Origin: Burkholderia cepacia
GTDB lineage: Bacteria > Pseudomonadota > Gammaproteobacteria > Burkholderiales > Burkholderiaceae
Assembly: GCF_001718835.1 (NCBI RefSeq)
Contig: NZ_CP013443.1
Coordinates: 3,686,730 to 3,750,729, forward strand
DNA: 64,000 nt
Direction: 5' to 3'
Shown here: positions 9,366 to 19,342 of the stretch, piece after piece
Position numbering within the stretch: the first letter of the stretch is position 1
How the letters are laid out: each line of letters begins with the position of its first letter
Translations under genes and position numbers: made by a program
Notes under the pieces: model-generated
Told to the model about the DNA's origin: nothing
Seen by the model: the letters and a program-made list of their open reading frames with translations, nothing else
The model's database searches: none

Positions 9366-10100
9366 TCACAGCGGCGCTTCGGTCACCCGCTCGCCCTTCA
9401 GGTAAGCCTCGTAGCCGCGCTTGCGCAGCTTGCAGGCGGGGCATTCGCCGCAGCCGAAGCCCCATTCGTGCAATTCCGCGCGCTCGCCCACGTAGCACGT
9501 GTGCGTCTCGACGCGGATCAGTTCGACGAGCGCTTCGCCGCCGAGCTGCTCGGCGAGCTGCCACGTCTGCGCCTTGTCGAGCCACATCAGCGGCGTCTCG
9601 AGCACCATGCGCGTGTCCATCCCGAGGTTCAGCGCGACCTGCAGCGCCTTCATCGTGTCGTCGCGGCAATCGGGGTAGCCCGAGAAGTCGGTCTCGCACA
9701 TTCCGCCGACCAGCACACGCAGCCCGCGACGATAGGCGATCGCCGCGGCGATCGTCATGAACATCAGGTTGCGGCCGGGCACGAACGTATTCGGCAGGCC
9801 GTTCGCGGCCGTCTCGATCTCGATCGTGCGCGTCATCGCGGTATCGCTGATCGCGCCGAGCACCGACAGGTCGATCATGTGATCGTCGCCGAGCCGGTCC
9901 GACCATGCAGGAAAATCGCGCTTCAGTGCTTCGCGCACGCCTTCGCGACATTCGAGCTCGACACGGTGGCGCTGGCCGTAATCGAAGCCGAGCGTCTCGA
10001 CCGTCTGGTAGCGTTCCAGCGCCCAGGCCACGCACGTGGCCGAGTCCTGCCCGCCGGAAAACAACACGAGCGCGCCGTCTTTAGCGTCTGTCCGAATCAC
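9366..10100 (-). CDS. queC: 7-cyano-7-deazaguanine (preQ0) synthase QueC
   Basis: ATP-dependent enzyme that converts 7-carboxy-7-deazaguanine plus ammonia to preQ0. The product has 244 residues with the PP-loop motif LFSGGQDSATC near the N-terminus and a C-terminal zinc-binding cysteine group (GCGECPACKLRKRGY). The start chosen is GTG at 10100, preceded by GGAG seven bases upstream; it gives the usual family length. A longer in-frame ATG reading adds an unrelated GC-rich leader and is not supported. Confidence 0.95.
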   Translation of the reverse strand: MIRTDAKDGALVLFSGGQDSATCVAWALERYQTVETLGFDYGQRHRVELECREGVREALKRDFPAWSDRLGDDHMIDLSVLGAISDTAMTRTIEIETAANGLPNTFVPGRNLMFMTIAAAIAYRRGLRVLVGGMCETDFSGYPDCRDDTMKALQVALNLGMDTRMVLETPLMWLDKAQTWQLAEQLGGEALVELIRVETHTCYVGERAELHEWGFGCGECPACKLRKRGYEAYLKGERVTEAPL

Positions 10101-10418
10101 CGTGATACTCCGTGAATGTGTAGGCTCGCGTCGCGCTGCGCCCCGGGGCCGGCTGCCGCCGGGCGGCCCGACGCGTGCCGGCCTGGGCCGGCTCGACCAG
10201 TATAGGCAGCGCAATCGGCCGCGAACGCGGCGGAGCGCTTATACCGCCCATCGCGCGGCATCGTTGCCGCGCGCCACGGCGACGCCACGCTGGCAGCCTG
10301 CCGTGCGCATGAAGCGATGCGCTAAGTTATTGAGCGGACACGGATTTTATCATGCCCTCACCAATACTGCCGGGCACGCGCGCCCCACGAACCCATCACG
10401 CAAACCCCACCACAAACG
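10101..10418. other. Intergenic region upstream of queC
   Basis: About 320 bases between queC and the tRNA-Phe terminator. It presumably holds the queC promoter. No convincing consensus promoter, preQ1-type aptamer or open reading frame was recognised here by eye. Confidence 0.4.
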
Positions 10419-10453
10419 AAAAACCCCAAGAACCTTCCGATTCTTGGGGTTTT
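10419..10453 (-). terminator. Rho-independent terminator of tRNA-Phe
   Basis: Read on the minus strand, a 13-bp perfect stem (arms 10441-10453 and 10420-10432) is closed by an 8-base loop and runs into a T-rich stretch. It starts just after the tRNA-Phe 3' end. The A-rich start of the stem could also allow termination in the other direction. Confidence 0.85.
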
Positions 10454-10458
10454 AATTC

Positions 10459-10534
10459 TGGTGGCCTGGGACGGAATCGAACCATCGACACGCGGATTTT
10501 CAATCCGCTGCTCTACCAACTGAGCTACCGGGCC
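10459..10534 (-). tRNA. tRNA-Phe (anticodon GAA)
   Basis: 76-nt tRNA on the minus strand with encoded CCA. The acceptor arms GGCCCGG/CCAGGCC, D-loop AGCTCAGTTGGTAGAGC, anticodon stem-loop GCGGATTGAAAATCCGC with GAA at positions 34-36, and T-loop GGTTCGATTCC are all intact. Confidence 0.98.
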
Positions 10535-10594
10535 AACGAAGAATGAAAGTATATCGAGCTATCCGTACCTGAGCAAGTGTTTTCGCAAAATATT

Positions 10595-11296
10595 TTATAC
10601 GGCGCCTTCGGACGGCTTCTTGCCGAGCTCGACACCGAGCTGCTTGAGCTTGCGATACAGGTGCGTGCGCTCGAGGCCCGTCTTCTCCGCGACGCGCGTC
10701 ATGCTGCCGTTCTCGCGCGCGAGGTGATATTCGAAGTACGCGCGCTCGAACGCATCGCGCGCTTCGCGCAGCGGGATGTCGAACGGGATCGCGGCCGTCT
10801 GGCCCGCGAGGCCGAGTGCCGAAGCCATGTCGTCGCCGAGCGTCGGCAGCGCGGCCGCGGATGCGACCGCCGCGGGCCCCGCCGCCTGCCCCGCACCGGC
10901 CTTCGCCGCCGCGTTCGCGGACACCGGCGCCGCACCGCGTGCGAGGCCGTGCTCGACGGACTTCAGCAGCTTCTGCAGCGCGATGGGCTTCTCGAGGAAA
11001 TCGAGCGCGCCGATCTTCGTCGCCTCGACGGCCGTATCGATCGTCGCGTGCCCGGACATCATGATCACGGGCATCGTCAGCAGCCCCTGCGCCGCCCACT
11101 CCTTGAGCAACGTCACGCCGTCGGTATCCGGCATCCAGATATCGAGCAGCACGAGATCGGGCGCCTGATTCAACCGGTATTCCCGCGCGGCCTGCGCGTT
11201 CTCCGCCGCCTCGACGACATGTCCTTCGTCGCTGAGGATCTCCGAGAGCAATTCCCGGATGCCCATTTCATCATCTACCACCAGGATGGTTGCCAT
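10595..11296 (-). CDS. NtrX-like response regulator lacking the sigma-54 activation domain
   Basis: Two-component response regulator of 233 residues. An N-terminal receiver domain carries the acidic pair at residues 8-9, the phospho-acceptor Asp52 (LLDIWMP) and the conserved Lys in FLEKPI. An Ala/Gly-rich linker (about 125-160) leads to a C-terminal Fis-type helix-turn-helix (about 190-225, MTRVAEKTGLERTHLYRKLKQLG). The AAA+ sigma-54-interaction module of classical NtrX/NtrC is absent. It starts directly after the kinase stop codon, so the pair is one operon. Confidence 0.9.
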   Translation of the reverse strand: MATILVVDDEMGIRELLSEILSDEGHVVEAAENAQAAREYRLNQAPDLVLLDIWMPDTDGVTLLKEWAAQGLLTMPVIMMSGHATIDTAVEATKIGALDFLEKPIALQKLLKSVEHGLARGAAPVSANAAAKAGAGQAAGPAAVASAAALPTLGDDMASALGLAGQTAAIPFDIPLREARDAFERAYFEYHLARENGSMTRVAEKTGLERTHLYRKLKQLGVELGKKPSEGAV

Positions 11297-13724
11297 TTAC
11301 GCTGCCTTTGTCTGCTCACTTGCTTTTGTCTTGGCGGGAACCGTCCCGTCCTGCACGCCCTGTACGCCATGCCCGGCGTCCGGCGCATCGCTCGCCATCT
11401 GCAGGAACAGGATCGACACCTGCGCACCCTCGACGGTCTCGCCGTGCATGCGGTTGCGCAGATCGATCCGCGCACCGTGCTCATCGACGATTTTCTTGAC
11501 CGTAGCCAACCCCAGCCCCGTGCCCTTCGCCTTCGTCGTCACATAAGGCTCGAACGCGCGGGTCAGGATGCGCGCCGGAAAACCGGGCCCGTTGTCGGAC
11601 ACGGTAAGACGTACCGCGACGCGCGTTTTGCCCTCGGCGTCGGGATCGCCATATTCTACTGTCTTGGTTTCGATCAACACACGCGGATGCGCCCGACTCC
11701 GCGACCGAATCCTGCGCATTCTGCAGCAGGTTGTGAATCACCTGGCGCAGTTGCGTCGCGTCGCCGCGAATCACCGGCAGCGACGACGGCGCGAGCTCGG
11801 CGACGATCGCGCTCTTGCCTTCGCCCACCCCGTACAGCCCGAGCACCTCGCTCGCCAGTTCGTTCAGCTGCAGGTTCGCGAGCACCGCCGGCGGCGTGCG
11901 CGCGTATTCGCGGAAATCGTCGACCATCCGCTTCATCGCGGCCACCTGGTTGACGATCATCGTCGCGCCGCGCTTGAGCACATCGGCGTCGGGCGGCGCG
12001 AGCTTGTCGGACAGCTTCATCTGCAACCGCTCCGCCGACAGCTGAATCGGCGTCAGCGGATTCTTGATCTCGTGCGCGAGCCGGCGTGCGACCTCGCCCC
12101 ACGCGACCGAACGCTGCGCGGAAATCACGTCGGAAATATCGTCGAACACGACGACGTACCCGGACGTCTGCGGATCGTCGGCCTGCCCCTCGATCGTCGA
12201 CACGAGGCGCGTGCCGCGCACGAGCAGCGTCAGCGGATCGGCTTCGCCCGGCACCTCGATCGCGAACTGCTGCTGCCAGTGGCCGCGATCGCCGCTGCCG
12301 CCGTCGGATGCCGCCTCGCGATCGGCGAACGCCTTGCGCACCATCGCGCCGAACCCGGCGGCCACGCCGATCCGGTCGAGCGTCGTGCCGATCAGCGCGT
12401 TGAACGGCTGCCGGAAGATCCGCTCGGCGCCGCGATTGGCCGTCGTCAGCCGGAACTGGCGGTCGAGCACGAACACGCCGGCCGTCAGGTTCGCGAGGAT
12501 GCTCTCGAGATACGTCTTCGAATGCTCGAGCGCGACGCGGTTCTTCTCGACCGCGAGCCGCGCCTCGGACAACTGGCGCGTCATCGCGTTGAACGACTGC
12601 GTGAGGAAGCCGAGCTCGTCGCGCGTCTTGATCTCGCGCTTCGGCGTGTAGTCGCCTTCCGTGATCTCCTTCGTGCCCTGTGCGAGCAGGAACAGCGGCC
12701 GCGCGAGCTGCTGGCCGAGCGCGAGCGCGAGCATCATCGCGATGAAGGTCGCGAGGAACAGCGCGAGCGTCAGCGTGCCGATGTACATCTTGCGCAGCCC
12801 CGTGCGGCCGAGCGCCTTTTCCTGATACTCGCGATACGCGCGCTGCACCGCATCGGCGTTGTGGGCAAGGGTGGGCGGCACCGGCTGCGTAAGCTGCAGG
12901 AAGCGCTCCGCCGGCTGCAGCAGCGATGTCGTCGCATCGGGAATCGGCCGCACGACGCGCAGCCGCAGCGCGCCCTTCGCGCCGTGCGCGCGCGGGTCGC
13001 CGTCGACTTCGCCCTCGATCGCCGCGTACGCGCCGTGTTCGCGCGCCTGGCTCAGCATCAGCGGCGTCGGCAGGTCGTCCGGAATCAGCGCCGCGAAATT
13101 GCCCGACGCCTGCGCGACGATGTGCAGGTCCGGGGCCGCACCCGAGCCGCCGCGGCTCGGCTCGACGATCGTCGCGTCCTGCACGCCGAACTGGTCACGC
13201 AGCCGCAGCAGCGTGAGCGTCGTGCCGTTCGTGTTTGCGTCGGCGCTCGCGAGCTGGTCGGACATCAGCCGCGCCTTCGTCTGCAGATCGGACAGCGACG
13301 CATCGAGCATCCCGCGGCCGAGATTCAGGCCGGCCGTCAGCGCCGTCTCGACGTTCACGTCGAACCACGACTCGATGCTGCGCGACACGAACTGGTACGA
13401 CACGATGTAGATGATCCCGCCCGGCACCACGCCGACCAGCGCGAAGAACACCGCGAGCTTCGCGAGCAGCCGCGTGCCGAACTTGCCCTTCCTCAGGCGC
13501 ACGACGATCATCCCGATCAGCCCGAGCACCACGAGCAGGAACACGAGCGCGACGACGATGTTCGTCGCGTACAGCCACGAGTAGTAGCGATCGAAGAATT
13601 CGGTGTTCGCGCTCGCGGCCGCGAGCAGCACGAGCAGCAGCAGCGCGGTGAGCGCGACGGTCGAGACGATCACCCGAACGAGGAGGCTCTTCCCGCTGGC
13701 CGCGCGGCGCACTTTATTTAGCAC
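11297..13724 (-). pseudogene. NtrY-like sensor histidine kinase, split by a frameshift
   Basis: Membrane histidine kinase paired with the adjacent response regulator. The N-terminal frame gives several transmembrane segments, a periplasmic sensor region, HAMP, PAS, the phospho-acceptor H-box (HEIKNPLTPIQLSAERL) and the N-box (QVIHNLLQNAQDSVAESGA). Near 11690-11700 the frame breaks. The G1 (VSDNGPGFP) and G2 (GTGLGLATVKKI) boxes continue one frame over down to the stop at 11297. The upstream frame instead runs through 60 unrelated residues to a stop at 11481. One extra base, or two missing, would explain it. If real, ATP binding and signalling are lost. A sequencing error is possible. Confidence 0.8.
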
Positions 13725-14304
13725 GTTCGGTCACCGTGAAGTTGAAGCGCTTCCAGTCCGACCCGAGCGTCCAGTCGCGGTTGTTTACCGCATCGACCTG
13801 GAACGGCTTCGGCATCAGCGCCGTATCGAGTTGCATCCGCACCGATGCCGTGTAGGTTTCGCCCGAGCGCACCTGGCTGCGGTCGATCACGTGCCACGAC
13901 GTGATGTGCCTGACGACTGCAAGCGCGTCCTTCAGCGACGGGAAACCGAGCTGCAGGCCGCCCGTCGACACGCGATACTCGCGCGTGAGCGGCTGGAACG
14001 ACAGGCGGATCGTCTGCGACACCGATACCGGCTGTTCGTCGAGCCAGTACCAGCGCGCGCGGCTCAACTCGAAATCCGTCGTGAAATACACCGGAATGCC
14101 TTTGTTGACGGCATCCTCGAGGCTCGGGTTCAGCTCGAAATCGAAGCGGGCGTCGAGGCTCCAGCCGCTTCCGTCGGCCTGGAGCGACGCGCGCTGCACG
14201 GCGATCGACTCGGCATGCGCCGGCCGGACGACAGCCAGGCACAGCGTCAACGCGACCATCAGGACGGCCGCGAGCCGAAGTGGAAAAAGGTGTTTGATCG
14301 TCAC
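13714..14304 (-). CDS. DUF4390 domain protein, exported
   Basis: 196-residue protein with an N-terminal signal peptide (cleavage near PAHAES, about residue 32) and the DUF4390 domain filling the rest (ARFDFELNPSLEDAVNKGIPVYF; ARWYWLDEQPVSVS). Function unknown; members sit beside NtrY-type kinases in beta-proteobacteria, which suggests an envelope role linked to that sensor. It overlaps the kinase start by 11 bases and the rsmB stop by four (ATGA), so it sits in the middle of a tightly packed operon. Confidence 0.88.
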   Translation of the reverse strand: MTIKHLFPLRLAAVLMVALTLCLAVVRPAHAESIAVQRASLQADGSGWSLDARFDFELNPSLEDAVNKGIPVYFTTDFELSRARWYWLDEQPVSVSQTIRLSFQPLTREYRVSTGGLQLGFPSLKDALAVVRHITSWHVIDRSQVRSGETYTASVRMQLDTALMPKPFQVDAVNNRDWTLGSDWKRFNFTVTERAK

Positions 14305-15692
14305 CGTTTCTGAAACCGCGCGTAGAAAAATCCGTCGTGATCGGTGTTCTGGTCGAGTGCGCCGGCGGCCGCCCCTCCCTGCACTCCGCCCGGCAGCAGC
14401 TGGCCGGGGGCGTCCAATCGTACCGCATCTTCACAGGCCGCTTCAAACCAGCGGGCCTGCAATTCGCCCTCTTCGGGGAAGACCGAACAGGTCACGTAAA
14501 GCAGTTCGCCGCCCGGTTTCACGAGCGGCCACAACGCCGACAGGATGCGGCGCTGTTCCGCGACGAGCGCCGGAATGTCGGCCTCGCGGCGCAGCCAGCG
14601 AATGTCCGGGTGACGACGCACGATACCGGACGCCGAACACGGCACGTCGGCCAGGACACGATCGAACGGGCGGCCGTCGTACCACGCGTCGGGCGCACCC
14701 GCATCGCCGACACGCACGTCCGCCGCGAGCGACAGCCGCACGAGGTTCTCGCCGATCCGTGCCGCGCGCGCGGCGTCGCTTTCCAGCGCAACGACTTCCG
14801 CATCGGCGAGTTCGAGAATATGACCGGTCTTGCCGCCGGGCGCCGCGCATGCGTCGAGCACGCGCATGCCGTCGCGCGCGCCCAGCCATTCGGCGGCAAG
14901 CTGCGCGCCCGCGTCCTGGACGGACACGACGCCGTCGGCAAACCCCGGAATGCGATCGACCGGCAGCGCCGACGTGAGCCGCACTGCATGCTTGCCGATC
15001 GCGGTCGCGTCGATTCCGCTTGCCCGCAGCGTATCGAGATACGCGTCGACGCTCGCGCGGCGCGCATTCACGCGCAGCGTCAGCGGCCCCTGGCGCTCGC
15101 CGGCCGCGAGGATCGCCTGCCAGGCGTCGGGCCATGCGCGCTTCACCGAATCGACCCACCACGCGCGGTAATTCCAGCGCGCGACGACATCGTCCTGCAG
15201 CGCCGCGACGAGCGCGTCGCGCTCGCGCAGGAAACGGCGCAGCACCGCGTTGACCATCCCCTTCGCGAACGCGCATTCGCGGCGGGCGCCGATCACGGTC
15301 ACGGCCTGGTCGACCACCGTGAACGGCGGATACGCGGCGGCGTCGCCTTCATCGAGCAGCAGCGCGAGCGCGCCGGCAAGGACTGCGTGCACGTGCGCGG
15401 GCGGCGCCTTGCTGACGAGCCGGCCGATCAGCCAGTCCGCACTGCCGAGGCGGCGCATCGTACGGTAGGCGACGTCCTGCGTCGCGCCGCGCGCGAGTGC
15501 CTGCGTGCCGGACGCCATCTGCGCGAATACCGCCGAAAGTGCCGCCGGCAGCGCGGTGCCGCGACGCACCGCATCGACCGCCTGCGCGGCCGCGTCGAGC
15601 GCGAAGCCGAGCGAATCGGGCGCGAGATGCAGCGCGGACAGGCGAGCCGGGCGGCCGGACGAAGGTTTGGCGGAGGTGCGGTTTCGTGTCAT
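14301..15692 (-). CDS. rsmB: 16S rRNA (cytosine-967-C5)-methyltransferase RsmB
   Basis: SAM-dependent methyltransferase of 463 residues. An N-terminal NusB-like RNA-binding domain (about 20-160) precedes a NOL1/NOP2/Sun catalytic domain. SAM-binding CAAPGGKTGHILEL and both cysteine motifs, DVPCSASGIVRRHPD and YVTCSVFPEEGE, are present. The start MTRNRTSAKPSS at 15692 gives normal length; the upstream in-frame extension is an unrelated reading of promoter DNA. It heads the operon rsmB-DUF4390-kinase-regulator. Confidence 0.94.
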   Translation of the reverse strand: MTRNRTSAKPSSGRPARLSALHLAPDSLGFALDAAAQAVDAVRRGTALPAALSAVFAQMASGTQALARGATQDVAYRTMRRLGSADWLIGRLVSKAPPAHVHAVLAGALALLLDEGDAAAYPPFTVVDQAVTVIGARRECAFAKGMVNAVLRRFLRERDALVAALQDDVVARWNYRAWWVDSVKRAWPDAWQAILAAGERQGPLTLRVNARRASVDAYLDTLRASGIDATAIGKHAVRLTSALPVDRIPGFADGVVSVQDAGAQLAAEWLGARDGMRVLDACAAPGGKTGHILELADAEVVALESDAARAARIGENLVRLSLAADVRVGDAGAPDAWYDGRPFDRVLADVPCSASGIVRRHPDIRWLRREADIPALVAEQRRILSALWPLVKPGGELLYVTCSVFPEEGELQARWFEAACEDAVRLDAPGQLLPGGVQGGAAAGALDQNTDHDGFFYARFQKR

Positions 15693-15809
15693 CGGATCGA
15701 GGCGTCGGCAAGCAACGGGAGCCGCGGCGGCTGCGTGGCCGCCGCGATCCCAAACCGGGCATTGTAGCGTGGGCGCATACGCACCCATTTTCGGGACGCA
15801 CAAGTAGAA

Positions 15810-15832
15810 CACCCCGCAGCGCATGCGGGGTG
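15810..15832. terminator. Hairpin between htpX and rsmB, possible terminator
   Basis: A perfect 9-bp stem (15810-15818/15824-15832) with a 5-base loop lies 48 bases downstream of the htpX stop. There is no run of T after it on either strand, so intrinsic termination is uncertain. Confidence 0.4.
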
Positions 15833-15879
15833 AGGCAAAGCGTGTGCGTCCATTGCCGCGCACGAGGCGGCAGGGACGC

Positions 15880-16737
15880 TTAGTCGAAACGGCCCGTACG
15901 CGCCATCTCCATCAGGCGCGCGATGCGCTCCTCGGTAGCCGGGTGCGTCGAGAACAGGTTCTGCAATCCGCCACCGTGCAGCGGATTCATGATCATCATC
16001 TGCGCCGTGGCCGGATGGGCTTCCGCCGCCTGGAACGGAATGCCTGCCGCATAGCGATGGATCTTGTCGAGCGCGGTCGCGAGCGACTGCGGATCGCCGG
16101 AAATCTGCGCGCCGCCCCGGTCGGCCTCGAACTCGCGTGCCCGCGAGATCGCCATCTGGATCAGCGCGCCGGCGATCGGCGCGAGCAGCGCGACCGCGAT
16201 GCCCGCGATCGGGTTGGCCGGGCGGCCGTTCTCGTCGCGCCCGCCGAAGAACATCGCGAAGTTCGCAAGCGCCGAGATCGCGCCCGCCATCGTCGCGGTG
16301 ATCGTCGAGATCAGGATGTCGCGATGCTTCACGTGTGCGAGCTCGTGCGCCATCACGCCGCGCATCTCGCGCTCCGACAGCACGCGCAGGATGCCCGTCG
16401 TCGCGGCGACCGCCGCGTGCTCGGGGTTGCGGCCGGTCGCGAACGCGTTCGGCGCATCCTCGTTGATCAGGTAGACGCGCGGCATCGGCAGGTTGGCGCG
16501 CGTGGCCAGCTCGCGCACCATCCGGTAGAACTGCGGCGCCGTGTTCTCGTCGACTTCCTGCGCGTTGTACATGCGCAGCACCATCTTGTCGGAGAACCAG
16601 TACGAGAAGAAATTCATGCCGAGCGCGAACAGCAGCGCGATCGTCATGCCGCGCGAGCCGCCGATCATCCCGCCGATCACGATGAACAGGGCCGTGATCG
16701 CGGCCATCAGCATCGCCGTTTTGACCCAATTGAACAT
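15880..16737 (-). CDS. htpX: HtpX, membrane zinc metalloprotease
   Basis: Inner-membrane M48-family protease that degrades misfolded membrane proteins. The 285-residue product has two N-terminal transmembrane helices, the zinc motif HELAHVKH, two further hydrophobic segments and the third zinc ligand in EFEADRGGA. ATG at 16737 is used because GGAG lies about six bases upstream; a GTG two codons earlier is also in frame. Confidence 0.95.
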   Translation of the reverse strand: MFNWVKTAMLMAAITALFIVIGGMIGGSRGMTIALLFALGMNFFSYWFSDKMVLRMYNAQEVDENTAPQFYRMVRELATRANLPMPRVYLINEDAPNAFATGRNPEHAAVAATTGILRVLSEREMRGVMAHELAHVKHRDILISTITATMAGAISALANFAMFFGGRDENGRPANPIAGIAVALLAPIAGALIQMAISRAREFEADRGGAQISGDPQSLATALDKIHRYAAGIPFQAAEAHPATAQMMIMNPLHGGGLQNLFSTHPATEERIARLMEMARTGRFD

Positions 16738-16840
16738 ACCCACTCCTTGTCCGAATGCAGCACCCGCCGGATGCCTCGAGGGGCGCGGCGGAAAATTGTA
16801 AGCGATTTGTTAGATAAGGTCTTGCCGGAAAAATTCAATC

Positions 16841-17482
16841 TCAGCGTTGCGATGCCGCAAGACGAAGGCCGAGGCCGACGAAAGCGCTGCCGACCGTGCG
16901 GTCGAGCCACTTCCTGACACCCGGCTTGCCGGAAAAACGGCGCGTCACGCTGCCCGCGACCCAGGCGACGAGGCTGGTCCACACCGTGCTCATCGCGACG
17001 AACACCCCGCCGAGGGTCAGGAACGCCCATGCCTTGTGCGGGCTGTCGGCCGACACGAATTGCGGGAAGAACGACACGAAGAACAGCACCACCTTCGGGT
17101 TCAGCACGTTGGTCCAGAAACCCTGCATGAACAGCTGGCGCAGCGGCTTCGCGGCCGCGACCGGCGCAGCCCGCGCCGTATCGGCCCCGGCCGCCTGCTT
17201 CGCGATGATCATCCGCACGCCGAGGTAGATCAGGTAGGCGGCGCCAACCAGCTTGATCACCGTGAACGCGGCAGCCGATGCCGCGAGCAGCGCGGTCAGG
17301 CCGAATGCGCAGGCGAGCGCGTGCACGCAGCAGCCGGCCGAAATGCCGAACGCCGACATCAGCCCCGCGCCGCGGCCCTGCGCGACGCTGCGACCGACGA
17401 TATAGGCCGTATCGGGGCCGGGCGTGACGTTCAGCAGGAAGACCGCCAGCACGAAGAAGCCGAAATGGGTGATGCCGAACAT
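16841..17482 (-). CDS. LysE/RhtB family amino acid exporter
   Basis: 213-residue inner-membrane protein with about six transmembrane segments and the family signature NVTPGPDTAYIVGRS near the N-terminus. LysE/RhtB proteins export amino acids such as homoserine, threonine or lysine; the substrate here cannot be assigned. The QGFWTNVLNPKVVLFF block is typical of the RhtB branch. Confidence 0.9.
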   Translation of the reverse strand: MFGITHFGFFVLAVFLLNVTPGPDTAYIVGRSVAQGRGAGLMSAFGISAGCCVHALACAFGLTALLAASAAAFTVIKLVGAAYLIYLGVRMIIAKQAAGADTARAAPVAAAKPLRQLFMQGFWTNVLNPKVVLFFVSFFPQFVSADSPHKAWAFLTLGGVFVAMSTVWTSLVAWVAGSVTRRFSGKPGVRKWLDRTVGSAFVGLGLRLAASQR

Positions 17483-17592
17483 GAAAACCTCGAAACCGGA
17501 GAGCGCAGGGAAATTCTACGCGCGCCTGCCGCGCCGCGCGACTCGGCCGTCCGGCCGATTGCGCACGCCCGGCAGGCCGTGTCGAATGGCGG

Positions 17593-18576
17593 TCAGGACG
17601 CGTCGGGAAGCGTGAAACGCTGGCCCGCTGCGAGCGGCGAACCGGCCAGGAACTCGCGGGCGGGCAGCCGCTTGCCGCCCGGCTTCTGCAACTGCGTGAC
17701 GCGCAGCGCACCGCTGCCGCACGCGACGACCACGCCCTCCGGCGCGGCCTCGACGATCGTGCCGGGCAACGCGTCGCCGCACGCCGCCACGGGCTCGGCC
17801 GCCCACAGCTTGATCGCCGCGCCATCGAGCGTCGCGACGCCGCCCGGGAACGGATCGAACGCGCGCACCTGGCGCGCGAGCACGTCGGCCGGCTTGCGCC
17901 AGTCGAGCGCCGCTTCGTGCTTGCCGATCTTTTCCGCGTAGGTCACGCCGTCGGCCGGTTGCGGCGTGGCCGGCAGCACACCGTCGCGCTCGAGCCGCAC
18001 GAGCGCGTCGACGATCAGTCGCGCACCTTCGGCAGCGAGCCGGTCGTGCAGGGTCGCGGTCGTCTCGTCCGGCGCGATCGCGATGCGCGCCTCCTCGATC
18101 ATCGCGCCGGTGTCGAGGCCGATGTCCATCTGCATCAGCGTGACGCCCGTCTCGGCGTCGCCGGCCTCGATCGCGCGGTGGATCGGCGCGGCACCGCGCC
18201 AGCGCGGCAGCAGCGACGCATGGATGTTGATGCAGCCGCCACGCGGAATGTCGAGCACCTCCTGCGGCAACAGCAGGCCGTATGCGGCGACCACCATCAC
18301 GTCATGCGGAGTCGAGCGCAGCAGCTCGATCGCGTCGGCCGCCTCCGCCGGGTACTTGCCCGCGCGGCGCAGCGACGGCGGCTGCGCGACGGGCATCCCG
18401 TGCTCGACAGCGTAGCGCTTCACCGCGCTTGCCTGCAGCTTCATCCCGCGCCCGGCAGGGCGATCGGGCTGGGTCAGCACGAGCGGCACCGGAAAACCGG
18501 CCTCGTGGATCGCGGCCAGGGCAGCCGCGGCAAATTCCGGCGTGCCGGCAAAAATCACGCGCAACGTATGGGTCAT
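17593..18576 (-). CDS. fmt: Methionyl-tRNA formyltransferase
   Basis: Formylates initiator Met-tRNA using 10-formyltetrahydrofolate. The product has 327 residues: the N-terminal formyltransferase domain with catalytic Asn and His in CINIHASLLPRWRGAAPIH and Asp in MQMDIGLDTG, then a C-terminal OB-like domain. The start MTHTLRVIFAGTPEFAA at 18576 matches family length. It follows def by 34 bases, the common def-fmt pairing. Confidence 0.97.
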   Translation of the reverse strand: MTHTLRVIFAGTPEFAAAALAAIHEAGFPVPLVLTQPDRPAGRGMKLQASAVKRYAVEHGMPVAQPPSLRRAGKYPAEAADAIELLRSTPHDVMVVAAYGLLLPQEVLDIPRGGCINIHASLLPRWRGAAPIHRAIEAGDAETGVTLMQMDIGLDTGAMIEEARIAIAPDETTATLHDRLAAEGARLIVDALVRLERDGVLPATPQPADGVTYAEKIGKHEAALDWRKPADVLARQVRAFDPFPGGVATLDGAAIKLWAAEPVAACGDALPGTIVEAAPEGVVVACGSGALRVTQLQKPGGKRLPAREFLAGSPLAAGQRFTLPDAS

Positions 18577-18610
18577 GACAGCTTTCGGGGTCGGGCAGGG
18601 CAAACGCGCG

Positions 18611-19114
18611 TCACATCGCGCGTTCGAGTTTCTTCATCTTCGTCTTGATGCGCGTCTGCTTGAGCGGCGACAGGTATTCGACGAACACGCGCCCCATCAG
18701 GTGATCCATCTCGTGCTGGACGCACACGGCCAGCAGGCCCTCGCAGTCGAGCTCGAAGGTCTCGCCCTGCTCGTTGAGCGCGCGCACGCGCACATGATCG
18801 GGACGCTCGACTTCGTCGTAGATGCCGGGCACCGACAGGCAACCCTCTTCGTAGATCTGCTTCTCGTCGCTCGACCACACGATCTCGGGGTTGATGAACG
18901 CGCGCAGCTCGTTCTTCTCCTCGGAGACGTCGATCACGATCACGCGCTCGTGCACGTCGACCTGCGTGGCCGCCAGGCCGATGCCGGGCGCTGCGTACAT
19001 GGTTTCGGCCATGTCGGCGACGAGCTTGCGGATCCGGTCGTCGACCTTGTCGACGGGCTTTGCGACCTTGTGCAGCCGCTTGTCGGGGTAATGAAGAATA
19101 TTGAGTAAAGCCAT
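18611..19114 (-). CDS. def: Peptide deformylase
   Basis: Metalloenzyme removing the N-formyl group from nascent proteins, 167 residues. All three family motifs are present: GIGLAATQV, EGCLSVPG (metal-ligand Cys) and HEMDHLMG (two metal-ligand His and catalytic Glu). The start MALLNILHYPDKRLHK at 19114 is the family norm. It is transcribed with fmt and diverges from dprA. Confidence 0.97.
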   Translation of the reverse strand: MALLNILHYPDKRLHKVAKPVDKVDDRIRKLVADMAETMYAAPGIGLAATQVDVHERVIVIDVSEEKNELRAFINPEIVWSSDEKQIYEEGCLSVPGIYDEVERPDHVRVRALNEQGETFELDCEGLLAVCVQHEMDHLMGRVFVEYLSPLKQTRIKTKMKKLERAM

Positions 19115-19342
19115 GGCGTTCGGTATTCGGTAAATCGGCGGTTCGCGTCGGCCATCCGGCCGACTGGCCCAGCCGCCGGGATGCAATGAAGATGAGGCGG
19201 ACGCGCGGCGAATCAATGCCGCGGATCATGCCTCCTGCAATTGGCCGGGCGCCTGCGCGCGGCCCTGTCGAGTATTTCGGATGATGAAAATTTTATCATG
19301 GCGCCACGCGGTCCGCTGGCCGCCGCATTCGAGGGGCGCCTC

